Shown here: one piece after another, positions 34,359-45,231 of the stretch
How the letters are laid out: each line of letters opens with the position of its first letter
Numbering within the stretch: position 1 is the stretch's first letter
Assembly (NCBI GenBank): GCA_010093685.1
Contig: MU006246.1
Location: 270,272-334,271, forward strand
Direction: 5' to 3'
From: Ophiobolus disseminans
Taxonomy: Eukaryota; Ascomycota; Dothideomycetes; Pleosporales; Phaeosphaeriaceae
Length of the DNA stretch: 64,000 bases
Translations under genes and position numbers: made by a program
The notes under the pieces: model-generated
Database searches by the model: none
The model's input: the letters and a program-made list of their open reading frames with translations, nothing else
What the model was told of the DNA's origin: nothing

Positions 34359-34837
34359 TTGTCAAGGTGGAAGGAAGGATTGATGGACGCGACAAGTTGA
34401 TCGAATCCAGATGTATGCGGTGCTGCTGGTGGTGTGTATATTGCGCAGCTTGATTGAAATCGTCAATTCTGTTTATAGCTTGGTTCCCAGACCCTTTTTT
34501 AGTCTCGGGAATAGAGCCGAGTGACCTCGATTCGGTTCGGAATCCCTCTACGAATCGTCACAATCAGTGTGGGGAGTATTGGCAGTTCGCGCTAGTCACA
34601 GGCCACTCCTACACAGCCATTCTGCTACTATAAGCTCCATTATAAAGCGCCCCTTGAACGTCGCATCACGCAACCACGTCTGAACACAGAAAGTATTTAC
34701 GACTACGCTCAAGACGATAGGTGTGGCACATTGGGACGATGAGTACGAGACTGACGTGCTCGGTTCACAAGGACCGCCATCGACAAGGCTTCGAGCACAA
34801 GATTGACGGCTGACATAGGTCATCTACACTTCTTACA

Positions 34838-37004
34838 ATGAACGATCCTTCCACGATGGTCAATCCGAACACCCCCCCCCCCCCCTGGTGTACCTCGACT
34901 CATCATTGCAATCGATGCGGGCTCCACATACGGAAGTATCGGCTTCACTCGCATACCTCCCGGTCGCTCCAGTGGCTCCACAAATGAGGTTAAGGCTAGT
35001 GATATACAATATGTTGACCGGTATCCCGGAGACTTTACGAATTACGGGAAGTCTAGCGACATTGTACCTATGACTATGGTGTTTGACAAAAACTTTACCT
35101 GGGGGGCTGGAAGGTTTTCCGTGCGTACACCTTCGCTGATGATCCCGCACACCAAATCAGGAACCTCCGAATCTCGCAGGCTAAGCTGCTTCTGGATGAA
35201 ACCGACGCAACCCTGGAATTGCGGAGCAAACTGCGCGTCCAGCTCAAAGCCTTGAAGGACGACAAAGTCATCACTGACAATGATGACATAATCAAGCGCT
35301 TGCTTGTCGAGTGGTTCAAGTTTGCGCGAGAGGCTCATCTGGGTACCGAAGTTTCCCGTCCCGAGTTCGTTATTTGTGTACCGAGCGCTTGGAGTGTGAA
35401 CTCATACCATCGCTGGTACAAAGCGATGGACGCAGCAATTCGAATCGTCTGGACTGCACACGATGACGAGACACCTCCCGACATCTTTACCGTATCCGAA
35501 CCAGACGCTGCGGCGGCGCACGTGTGCTCCAAAAACGCTTAGGATATACAAGTGAGTTGTCGCTTCGATGCGCAGTGACCGTGGCCAATAACGAATTTTC
35601 TAGCGTGGAGAGTGCATCACTGTAATCGATTGTGGCGGTGCTACCATTGAGCTGATGACGCTTGAGAAGCTCCAAAATGACCCACAACGTTGGAAGGAGG
35701 TGTGCAAATCGAGTGGTGAGTAATCTAACACCCGCATTTGCAAGACACGAGACTAACCTAATATAGCCAATACGATTGAGGGCGATCTCATCAACGAGAG
35801 AGTACGAAAGCTCGTTACGGTAAAGCTGGCTCGTTATGCATCATACCTGGAGAAACCCGAGCGTGGCATCAGTATCGAAACCACCGTGGAGAGCGAGATT
35901 ATCCGACCCTTCGAGACAGACATCAAGAGAAGCTGCGAAGACCCACGCTGTGATCCGCCTCAGGCATTCTTGGTATCGGAACTGATGCATAACGCCGCTC
36001 AGGGGTTTGGCTACAATCGGCTCAGGTTATCACCGGAGGAATGGACTGAGATATAGAGGCCGTCCACGGAGGGACTCCGGAGCCTGATCCTTGGGCAGAA
36101 CGCTCCAGTGAATGCAAAGGGCCAACACATCGCCCATGTAGCTTGGATAGGCCAGTTCAGTGATAGTGAACTCATCAGGAGCACGGGTGAGATTCTGATG
36201 AACACGTGGCCCAAGAAGCCAGAGTACACCTATGATAAGGGCACTCCGTAAGTCTACCTGGAGAGGATTTGACCAGCAACTCAGATCAGCCAATAATTTG
36301 ATTGTAGGAGCACCTCAATTGCTGGAGGAGCAGTCCTACGATCTCTGGAAAAGGAGGACGGCCCTTCGCGCTTTCTTCGAGCAAGCTTTTCGATTGAGCG
36401 ATCGCAGCTGCGCTAGTGGGGGAACAGCATGCAACGTGACAAGATCGAATGGGACAACCTAGAATATCCTGATTTCAGGCCGCTTAAGAACGCCAAGTAC
36501 GAGCGCGATTCCACTGGAAGCTGGTATGCCTATCATCTCCAAGAGTGGTTCGCCCATGAAGGTGATTCGTTCGAACCCGGTGCAAGGTTCTACTTCACCT
36601 CCACCCACTTCTTCTTCAGGAAAGATTTGGCGCAGGAGTGGAAGGCAGAAGAGCGCCTTTGGTACTCATCAAAGGGCGAGAAGAAGTCCGGGTATTCCGC
36701 CCAAGACTCTGAAAACGACGATACGGAGGAACTCGGCACTCTGTGGCTGGACATGAATGTCCTCAAGAATCAGCTCCATGACGTTCCGTCCGAGGGCGAA
36801 GAAGACGAAAAATACTATATAGTCACGCTGCGGATTAACGTGGAGATGCTGGAAGGCTTCCGCTATAACCTGCGCATTACAGTTCGTTGGGCCCCGGACT
36901 TTGACGGGGATAGCCGGTCGCGAACGAAGGAGGACGAGATGGTTATGGAAGTTGATAGTGGCGATTTCAATGTTGCGGCTGCATTCAACGTTTCGGCTAT
37001 CTGA
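34838..37004 (+). pseudogene. Hsp70-like ATPase-fold protein, multiply broken
   Basis: Fungal cytosolic Hsp70-like protein with an actin-type ATPase fold. Visible motifs: LIIAIDAGSTYGSIGF (phosphate 1), PSAWSVNSYHRWYKAM, VSEPDAAAAH, CITVIDCGGATIEL (phosphate 2), SIAGGAVLRSLEKEDGPSRF (adenosine motif), and a C-terminal beta domain from 36429. Three introns are canonical: 35552-35603, 35716-35766, 36248-36307. Lesions: a C14 run at 34872..34885 (C13 would keep frame), a G6 run at 35101..35106 between GKSSDIVPMTMVF and AYTFADDPAHQ, TAG at 35540 (avoidable with an upstream GTGTGC donor), TAG at 36054 and TAG at 36414. Such proteins are often annotated Hsp12-type or Hsp70-like in fungi; role unknown. 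Decayed unless several bases are miscalled. Confidence 0.7.
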
Positions 37005-37677
37005 TGGCGCACATGCGTCTGACTTACGACATTAATAAGAACAGATGATAATCTAGAAGTAGATGTTGGAGAATCTCGAACGATGGTATGATAGCTAGTA
37101 TATCTTGATGTGTCATTGGCAGACTCAAAGGTAAAGTTTTGGGTGTCTCCAATTATTTTGAAAGTATGCCGGCGATCTTCACGCTGCTGCCGAAAAACGG
37201 CAATATTTCGGGCGACTCCGCGGCCTTGGAAGTCTACGCAGACTTGAGATGGAAGTTCAGCGTTGAAAAAAAGTGTAAACAACGATCCGATGTCAATCAG
37301 GCGCGGGGATACTAGACTTTATCGAAGAATTTACTCGTACAAGCCACCATCACAAAGTGGGGATGGCGTGTTTCGCAACCCTGCAAGTCCACTTTTTTCT
37401 CTTCATCGACTGCATTGCGGCACAGTAACAGCATTATGCTGTTCTCTCGGAAGTATAGCTGATAATACCCTTATTTCTGGGCACCTTGTTGCAGCATGCT
37501 AGCTGTGCCGTCTACCGTCTTTCGCCGACAAACCGTGCCTCACCTCGCATGGCTAGCCGAATTCGGCGCAGAGTGACTCGCCAGACCGTAGGTACAGATT
37601 CAGCACGACACTCTAGGTATATAACCACGTTCTCATCCCTACTCTTCCAACTTCATATCTGCAACATCTCATCCAGC
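37005..37677. other. Intergenic region and promoter of the alpha/beta hydrolase
   Basis: No gene beyond the promoter of the downstream hydrolase. The upstream in-frame extension from 37486 has no family similarity. Confidence 0.5.
37618..37624 (+). promoter_or_regulatory. TATA box of the hydrolase gene
   Basis: TATATAA lies 54 bp upstream of the chosen ATG at 37678. This supports that start over the in-frame upstream ATG codons, which precede the box. Confidence 0.55.
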
Positions 37678-38595
37678 ATGTCAGTTCCTCAACAGCCCGT
37701 AATTAACTCCTCACAACGGCGCCAACGCATCGCCACAATCACCACCACAGCAAACGAACAGATCCGCATCAACTACATTGAATCTCGCCCATCAACACCA
37801 GCCAAAGGCACTATACTCCTCATCCATGGCTTCCCCCAGACATCATACCAATTCCGACATGTCATCACCCCCCTCTCAGAAGCTGGATACCGGGTCATCG
37901 CCCCCGACTACCGCGGCGCAGGCCAATCCTCAAAACCCGCCTCCGGCTACGAGAAAACGCAAATGGCCGAGGACCTACACATCCTACTGCAAGATCATCT
38001 AGGCATCAAAGAAAAAGTCCACGTCTTAGGCCACGACATAGGCGGCATGATCGCTTTCGCATACGCAACGCGGTACCCCAGCGGCGTCGCAAGCCTAATC
38101 TGGGGCGAATGCCCATTGCCCGGAACAACACTCTACGAAGAAGTAAAAACGCTCCCAGACGTCTTTCACTTCATATTCCACCGCGTGCCCGACCTCCCTG
38201 AATTCCTCATCGCAGGCAAGGAGCGCGAATACGTGAAGCACTTCTTTGATAAACAGACGTTCAACAGCGGCGCCATATCTGCGTCGGATCTAGAGCACTA
38301 TGTCCTAGCGTATCAACAGCCCGGCGCAATTCGGGCGGGCCTGGAGGTGTATCGTGCGTTTGAGAAGGATGCAAAGCGGAATAGGGGATGGGTGAAGGAA
38401 AATGGGAAAAGTAGCGTCCCGACGCTGGTTATGATGGGGAAGGAGTTTCTACTCGCAGCACATGGGACCGGCATGGCTAGCGAGCTTCATGAGGATGCTG
38501 AGATGTTGGTTGTTGAGGAGAGCGGGCATTATATTGCGGAGGAAAATCCGACGGCGCTTGTTAAGGGCGTGTTGAAGTTTGTGGGTAAGCATTGA
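37678..38595 (+). CDS. Alpha/beta hydrolase, epoxide-hydrolase-like
   Basis: 305 residues, single exon. Hydrolase of the epoxide hydrolase/haloalkane dehalogenase group. Motifs: HGFPQTSYQFR (oxyanion HGXP, about 50-60), DYRGAGQSSKP, the nucleophile elbow GHDIGG with D120 as nucleophile, and H284 in ESGHYIAEENP. The Asp rather than Ser nucleophile favours epoxide or halide substrates, or an epoxide-opening tailoring step. The third acid residue is not obvious. It lies 0.76 kb from the P450 gene and could belong to the biosynthetic cluster, where an epoxide made by the P450 would be a natural substrate (inference). It could also be an unrelated detoxification enzyme. Confidence 0.85.
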   Translation: MSVPQQPVINSSQRRQRIATITTTANEQIRINYIESRPSTPAKGTILLIHGFPQTSYQFRHVITPLSEAGYRVIAPDYRGAGQSSKPASGYEKTQMAEDLHILLQDHLGIKEKVHVLGHDIGGMIAFAYATRYPSGVASLIWGECPLPGTTLYEEVKTLPDVFHFIFHRVPDLPEFLIAGKEREYVKHFFDKQTFNSGAISASDLEHYVLAYQQPGAIRAGLEVYRAFEKDAKRNRGWVKENGKSSVPTLVMMGKEFLLAAHGTGMASELHEDAEMLVVEESGHYIAEENPTALVKGVLKFVGKH

Positions 38596-39353
38596 AGTTA
38601 GGTGGATCAATAGAGCGATTCAAATTCAACTTGTGCTTGTTAGGCTATGGTAATCTCATGTGTGTTCTTCCGTTTCGTCAGCACAATCCGTGTCGAATAT
38701 CAAACTACCCACTTCTCAGTGTCTCTAGGAAAACCCGGGGTCGTCGACAAACTCCAACTCGCAATGAGCTGGCAAGCCCAGCCTAATTTTAGGTTTGAGC
38801 CAAAACAAAGCTACGCAACCGTTGGATAACAGTCATGGAGCGTGCCGATACCGCATGCCTCAGCTTTTTGATATCAGTAACCAATTACCTGTTCTCACAC
38901 CAATTCATCCCTCAATACATTCTTCCTAACCCACTATGCAACATACTCCGCCCCCTCATCACATCCCCATCGTCCATCATCCCGCACCACAATTCCTCTT
39001 CTTCCACCTCAACACTACCTAAAGTTACTTGACAACATCACGCGTCGACTTCCAGCGCATCCCGTCACTTCGCATTAAACCCCAGTCCGACCGTTCAGAA
39101 CATCAAGAACCACAGTGAATACAAATAATGAAAGGCACTGGGAAGGAATGGAGTAAGGGATGCTGAGTTGGATAAGTATAGAGGTTATAGGGGGTGAGGA
39201 AACGATTTGGGTACGGTTTAGGGTATGGTGAATGTATGAGAGGCGTCCCTGATCTTGAAGCGGCAAGGAAGGAAGAGAGGAAGATGATGTTTACCCCAAC
39301 ATTCCTACATCCAATCCTTCTCTCGCCCTACCTAGATTCTTCTATCTGTCTAT
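38596..39353. other. Intergenic region between convergent hydrolase and P450 genes
   Basis: Terminal regions of the two convergent genes. A TC-rich tract and short ORFs only; no gene supported. Confidence 0.5.
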
Positions 39354-41002
39354 TCACACCCTCTTCCACAGCCCCACTTTAACCCCGTCAGCATGACTAA
39401 ACGTCAAAGCAATGCTCTCGCGAAACACGCCCCCGCGCGGCTCAATCCGCGCAACGTGCTGCACCAGCCGCACCACCACGTAGCTGGCGTCGATAAGCGC
39501 GCTCTGCTGGCCCAAACACACGCGCGGGCCGCCGTTGAACGGTAAATAGCCCCACCCGGGCCGCAGCGGCGGCTTTGAGTCTAGCCAGCGCGACGGCCGG
39601 AAGGTCTCGGCGTCGGGCCCGTAGATGCTAGGTAGCCGGTGCATGGCCCAGAGCGAGTAGTGCACCGCCGCACCTTTTGGGACGAAGACTGGAGCAAGAC
39701 CGTCGGGACCGCCGCCGCGTGGGACGGTGGTGTCGCGCACGGCGAAGCGCATGTTGATCGGGACGGGTGGGTGCAGGCGCAGCGCTAAGGATGGTTAGAA
39801 TGAGCACGTGACGTGATGTAGGGAAGTAGTTATCAAGAAAACTTACTTTCGTCTACGATACTCCGCAACACTCGCATGCCCTTCAACGTCTCGTAGTCGG
39901 GCACCCGGCCCTCCAACTGATCCACCTCCGACGCCAGCGACTCCCACACGTCGGGGTGGCGCGATAGGAAGTACACGACGCTGCTCAGTAGGGCGGCGGT
40001 GGTGTCGCGCGCGGCGAGCAGCACGTTCAGGAGCTCGCTGCGCAGCTGCGCAGGGTCGCGGCACACGGCAGATAGCTCCGAGAGCAGGTTGTAGCGGCGC
40101 GTATTGACGGCGTCGGAGTCGTTTTTCTTGTTCTTGCCTTCCTGGAGCGTGTCGGCAATGTAGCTGTCGACAAACGTGTGCACCGTGTCGCACGACTTTT
40201 CGAACCCGGCATCCGTCTTCACGGCGTCGATGACGCGGATCACTTTGCCCAGGCGCACGCGGCTGGACAGACATCCCTCGGCGTGGTCCCATGCCTCGGA
40301 GAAGTATTCCATGGATGGGTTCGTCTGGCAGTTTATCGAGCGGCCCAGCAGGAACTCGGTCGCGTTATCGATTGTGAAGTTGAAGAAGAGGCGCTGGAGA
40401 TCTATTGTTTCGCCGTCGGCGGGGAGTTGGTTGATGAGGTTTTGGACGTGTGTTTCGACGCAGTCTAGGTCCGAGACTTGGGCTCGGCTGAAGCTGGGGC
40501 GGATGAGTGCCTTTTGCATCGTCAGTCTGCGCATCCTTTTTCCTTTTGTCATTGATAAGATATTACTCACCCGCGAATGCTCCCAATGCTTTCCATCGGT
40601 AGTAAAGATACCGTATCCCAGCAACCTCCCCATAGCACCCATCCTCGACCCAATCCCAAAGTCCGCAAACTTCGTCGCCAGCACCGCCTTGACGTTCTCA
40701 GGCTCACACGTCATTACCAGATCCTGCCCCATGAGGCGCAGCGTCTGCGTATGCCGCTGCGTCGATATGTAGCGGTGGGTCAGGCTCTCGAGAGTCTTTC
40801 TGTCCACGGCGTTTTGCTTAAAAATGCGGAACTGGTCGAGGCCTAGCACGGGGTCGCGCTGGCCCCATTGCGTGGCTGGTTTGCATCCCATGCGTCGTTT
40901 GAAGGCTTGCACGCGGATGAAGGAGTAGACCCATTGTCCTAGGCCGACAATCACGACGAGCGTTAGAGCGAGGAGAGCGATGTTGTTTTGGTACATTGTC
41001 AT
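39354..41002 (-). CDS. Cytochrome P450 (CYP52-like class), probable tailoring oxidase
   Basis: Complement join 41002..40571, 40510..39847, 39784..39354 gives 508 residues. A hydrophobic N-terminal anchor (about 8-28) places it in the ER membrane. Landmarks: HWEHSRALIRPSFSR (C helix, restored by intron 1), oxygen-binding AARDTTAAL in the I helix, ETLRLHPPVP K-helix ExxR (restored by intron 2), and the haem loop FNGGPRVCLGQQ with C455. The motif set resembles the CYP52/CYP539 group of fatty-acyl or polyketide-chain hydroxylases. The first intron is 60 nt, a multiple of three and free of stops, so unspliced mRNA would encode a 20-residue insert. Divergent from the methyltransferase, with which it shares a 469-bp promoter region. 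Confidence 0.9.
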
Positions 41003-41471
41003 TTACTGTAAGTCGGTGTCTGTCTGGCAAGGAAATGCACAAGTCTTCACAGCCATTCTCGACTACGAAACAACTCGTAGTAACCCATTCGAGATCCTCT
41101 ACTTCAGACCAAGTTTATCACGCGCTGGTCGTTCCATTTCCCCGATTCTCGACGTTCGCGCGAAGCCTTGGCGTCTGACAAGTCCGCTTTAGGCACGTTA
41201 CACATCTGCGAAGCGAAACATTCCCGATCCGGACAGCCAAGTCAAGTAATGTCTCGCGTCAGCATGCATATTCCCCCAAGTAGTCACCATCGCACCAATT
41301 CTCCTAGTCAGCAAGAAGATAGTAACGTCCTACAACGCAAAGGAATTTTTGGGGTGGCTGATACATGTACCTGACACCACGCAAGTCTGGAACGTTGTCA
41401 GAAGCAAGCCGGTGTCTTTTTGATCATCGTCTTTTTTTCAACGACAATTACTTTTGGACTTCTAAGAAGTC
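41003..41471. promoter_or_regulatory. Bidirectional promoter region between P450 and O-methyltransferase
   Basis: The two tailoring genes are transcribed away from each other from this 469-bp gap, which suggests co-regulation. I see no convincing TATA box for either gene and no clear palindromic binding site. Confidence 0.45.
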
Positions 41472-42704
41472 ATGGCGTCTCCAGTGCACACGTACTTCTA
41501 CTCCATGGTCGAGATCGGCGTCGTCAAATTCTTCGTCGATCATGGCATATATCGGGCCATTCCGCTCGAAGAAAACACCAGCATATCCTACGTCGACCTA
41601 GCCGCCAAAGTAGGCGTCGAACTCAGCCTTTTAGAGCGCTTCACAAATTTCCTCATCGCCGCTAAAGCGCTGGATAGTCCGGCGCCCGGGCACGTCGCGC
41701 ACACGCCTAGTTCCAAGGTCTTCATAAGAGAGGACGCTAGTCGGTTTTACCAGCACGTCTTCGATTTCTTCCTAGTGTCCGCCGCCCACTGGCCTGAGTA
41801 CTTCTCCGCACATGGACCGGCGGAACCGAAGGAGGCGGATAAAGCGCCGTATGGGTTGGCCGTGGGGAGGCCGAATGAGACGCTTTATCAGATTTTGGAT
41901 ACGATGCCAGAGGTTCGCATTATCCCATCGCATCACCTTTTACCTAGCCCTACTAACCCGCCCGCACAGAAATCAGCAGCTTTCAACGCCACAATGGCGC
42001 TCGCGCTCGCCGAAATGCCCGCCACAGGCACCTATGATTTCAGCTGGGTCGGTGCGCACGCCGCCTCAACAAAGCAAGATGAGCGCGTGCTAATCGTCGA
42101 CGTTGGCGGCGGACAAGGCCAAATCATAAAAGCCATCCTCGAAGAAACCCCCGCGATTCCGCCGCAGCGCTGCGTCCTGGAAGACCAGTCCGACGAAGCC
42201 GTGCATGCGGACACAACGGGTGTTATAGAGAAGGTTCAAAGGCGCGTGACGAGTTTCTTCGAGGAACAACCCGTTAAAGGTACGTCCAAATCCACTACCC
42301 ATCCCCCTACCCATCTTATTCCCCAGACCCCAAAGTCCACACCCTTCCAACCCCACCAACCATGCTCACAACCCTCAGGCGCCCTAATCTACCACGTCCG
42401 CCGCGTTCTAAACGACTGGCCCGACTCCGCCTGCACCACCATCCTCTCCCACCTGCGCGCCGCCTGCGCTTCGGACTCGCGCGTCCTCGTCGCCGAAAAC
42501 CTGGTGCAGGACGGAGCGGAACGTGACGCGGCGCAAGAACTCGACCACTGCGCCATCGACCTCTTTATGATGAATTTCGGCGGCAAGAGGCGCACGCAGG
42601 GGGCTTATGAAGCGCTGGCGGAGAAGGCGGGGTTGAAGGTTGTGCATGTGGCGAGGCATAAGGGGGGGAATGGGTTTGCGGTGTTGGAGATGGTGCCGGT
42701 GTAG
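41472..42704 (+). CDS. SAM-dependent O-methyltransferase (plant-type family 2)
   Basis: Join 41472..41912, 41970..42279, 42379..42704 gives 358 residues. Both introns (57 and 99 nt) are multiples of three without stops, so the unspliced frame is also open for 410 codons; splicing is inferred from GT-AG signals and because both segments are Pro/Thr-rich and absent from relatives. N-terminal helical dimerisation region: YFYSMVEIGVVKFFVDHGIY. SAM site: VLIVDVGGGQGQ at 187-198. The catalytic region reads RRVLNDWPDSACTTIL, where many relatives have His-Asp-Trp; here Asn262 replaces the general-base His. Length is about 50 residues short at the N-terminus. Would methylate a hydroxyl of the cluster product if active. 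Confidence 0.82.
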   Translation: MASPVHTYFYSMVEIGVVKFFVDHGIYRAIPLEENTSISYVDLAAKVGVELSLLERFTNFLIAAKALDSPAPGHVAHTPSSKVFIREDASRFYQHVFDFFLVSAAHWPEYFSAHGPAEPKEADKAPYGLAVGRPNETLYQILDTMPEVRIIPSHHLLPSPTNPPAQKSAAFNATMALALAEMPATGTYDFSWVGAHAASTKQDERVLIVDVGGGQGQIIKAILEETPAIPPQRCVLEDQSDEAVHADTTGVIEKVQRRVTSFFEEQPVKGTSKSTTHPPTHLIPQTPKSTPFQPHQPCSQPSGALIYHVRRVLNDWPDSACTTILSHLRAACASDSRVLVAENLVQDGAERDAAQELDHCAIDLFMMNFGGKRRTQGAYEALAEKAGLKVVHVARHKGGNGFAVLEMVPV

Positions 42705-43577
42705 ATGTGTAGGGGAGGGGAAGTTAGGGACTTTGCAATGGGAGATGGAGCATTTCACCCCTTCGTTTATATCTAGACACCACAAATTCTAGCTGCTCTA
42801 GGGCTTTGTGTTGGCTGAGTCGAAGTAGTGCAAGGTGCGGCGTGGCTGACGGGAGCGCTGGAGCAGCTGGAATTCTACGTGTCCTAATAGAGTTGGTGGA
42901 GTGGTTGTTTTTGCACATCACCGGAACGGGTAGGATTGGCGTAATCGCGCTTCTCCTTTTATGTTTAGGCTATCTAGACAGACCATTCAGACTTATTCCA
43001 TCATCTTTTTTATTCTTTCTTTCCTATTATTTATCAACACGCACTGGAATTCAATTGAATGTCAATACATCTTGGCAAGTCAAATGCACCACTCACTACT
43101 ACACCTCAGAGTATCAATAACATACACTTCTACCTCAACACATATCAAGACTAGCGAATCCCATTCCATCACAGTTACTACTATCTTCTTACCTAAGCTA
43201 CATCTACCCGCCCTTCCTTTCCATTCCCGATTCTGCGTTACAACTACGCTGCGCTAGAAGTGCATCTGTCTTACATTATTCAGGCGATGCCCCCGACCCC
43301 GTGGTATATTTCTCATCTTTGGCACCTAAGCGATAAACCCAGGCGCACGAAACATCTTAAGCACGTGGTGCTGGAGCTGTATTAGGACGAAACAGCCAAG
43401 GTAATGCGGCATCACATCTATGGGTTGGGGATATACAAGCGAAGTGTGAAGATAGGTAGCTTCGTTTAGTCCACCTTCTAGAAGCAGATAAAATGGTGTG
43501 AAATTAGGAATACACACAATCTGCATTTGCTAGCACCCTCCACCTTCCCCAATCCTCCTATCCATCCCCACCTCTTC
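42705..43577. other. Intergenic region
   Basis: Between convergent genes. Several short AT-rich ORFs without domains; no supported feature. Confidence 0.5.
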
Positions 43578-45231
43578 CTACCTCCGCCTCCGCCCCAAAC
43601 CCGGCATCCTCTCCCTCGCAACCGCCATATCCTGCTCGCTCGGCTTCTGCACAATCATGAGGTACAGCACATCCTATCAACGTTAATTACACTCCAATCC
43701 ACAACATCGCCGCCACATTTCACTTACGTCCTGGAAAAGTTTCTTGGCGCCTTCGACAAGTGTCAAGGGCCCGAGGCCGGTGCCTGCGATACCACCGCGA
43801 CCGCCGCCGATGATGCCGCCTAGACCGCCGCCGCGGATGGCTTGACCGCCTCGTTGCCAGGGGTTTGTTGTGCTGCTTGCGTGGCCTACGGCGCTGTCGT
43901 GGCTTTGTTGGGGGTGGGTGTAGGCTTGTTGGTGGGTGTAGTCCTGCTGTGGGTGGGTGTAGCCCAGCTGCTGCTGGTTCTGCCCATTCACTCCATTGAC
44001 CCCATTGACCCCATTCCCATGTACACCCTGCTGCGCGCCGTATCTCGAGTCATTATTCTGTGGCTGCCCTCGGCCGAGGCCTGCTGAGATGTAACTGTCG
44101 AAGTCAGTCAGTGCGCACGCCAAACAAATACAGCACCACTTACCCTCCCGTCAACAAGGCAACAACATCTCCACTGCTCGCCGGGTGATTCGGATCCGCA
44201 TATCTCGACGCAAATTTCTCCTTGCCCGCAGCATTCGCCAAACCACTGTCAGGATTTTCTCCCGCAAACTTCGCCCGCGCGCGCTTGTCCATGTACGCGC
44301 CGACAAACTTGCCACTGCGCTTGACGGCCGCCTTCTTCTCGCCCGCCAAGTCGTCAAGCGCGGGAAACACAAGCGGCGCCGTCTGCGGCCACTCAAACGA
44401 GGTTGCGCCGCTGGAGCTCTCAAAGCGACTGCGCTTGCTGGACTCCGAGGCCTTGGCAATCGACGACTGCATGTCGAACTCGGCCATGGTCAACAGGCTG
44501 TCTTTCTCGCTGGGCTTCCACGTCATGATGAGCGCGACCAGGCCACGGGGCGCAAAGAAGTCGTCATTGACGCGGTCGAGAAAGCGGTTCGTTTTCGAGC
44601 GGCTGTGCAGCTCGCTCGCTGCGTCGGTGACTTTCATGACGGCGAGCGAGATCATGATGGTGAAGGGCTCGGGGACGGCTTGGCCTGCGAACGCGGCGAG
44701 GTTGATGGCTTGGATCCATGGGCTCGGCGCAAGGGATTTGTTGAGTTTGCCGAGAAAGTCGAGGAAGGTCGTTTGGTCGATGCCGACGTCTTCGAGAAGC
44801 GGGGAGTAGGCGCGCACGAAGCCCTTGTTGCGGGACTCGGGGCGTCGCTGCGTGATGACAACGGGGAGAGTGAGCCGGCCTGCGGAGTATGGAGGGGGTG
44901 CAGGATGGGCGCCGAGGAATGAATCGGCAAGGCCAGCGACTTCCTCATCCGTAGTGGCAGCTGGTCGCGACTGACGGTCTGATACCTCATCTTGTGCCTC
45001 GTCCAGTTCCCATACAGCCTCGTCCATTTGTTGATTCAGACGGGCGTCTGTTGCTGCCTCATTGTCGTCGTCTCGTCCCGATCGCGGCTGGGAAGCCTTC
45101 TTTGCTTTGTGGTGCTGGATGCTCTCTGATGCAAGACCAATGCCAGCCGCAATGCCTCGCACAAGCATGCCGATGGGACCGCCGACCTGCTGTGGCTTGC
45201 GGCCATCGGTGTTGCTTTGCACACGGTTCAT
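43578..45231 (-). CDS. Conserved fungal protein of unknown function with Gly-rich C-terminus
   Basis: Complement join 45231..44144, 44094..43728, 43673..43578 gives 516 residues. N-terminus: GGPIGMLVRGIAAGIGLASE, a glycine-rich hydrophobic patch. The core (about 125-330) contains LPVVITQRRPESRNKGFVRA, YSPLLEDVGIDQTTFLDFL, NLAAFAGQAVPEPFTIMIS and FFAPRGLVALIMTWKPSEKD, a pattern I have seen in many ascomycete hypothetical proteins. The C-terminus has HPQQDYTHQQAYTHPQQ and VNGVNGVNG repeats and a Gly-rich stretch. Two hydrophobic helices suggest membrane association. Function is not established, and nothing ties it to the metabolite cluster except position. An in-frame ATG at 45333 is possible but adds unlikely sequence. 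Confidence 0.72.

Noticed and set aside
44185..44922. 245-codon plus-strand ORF opposite the unknown gene at 43578-45231
   Set aside because: Antisense shadow; its composition mirrors the coding strand, and the minus-strand gene has coherent introns and conserved motifs.
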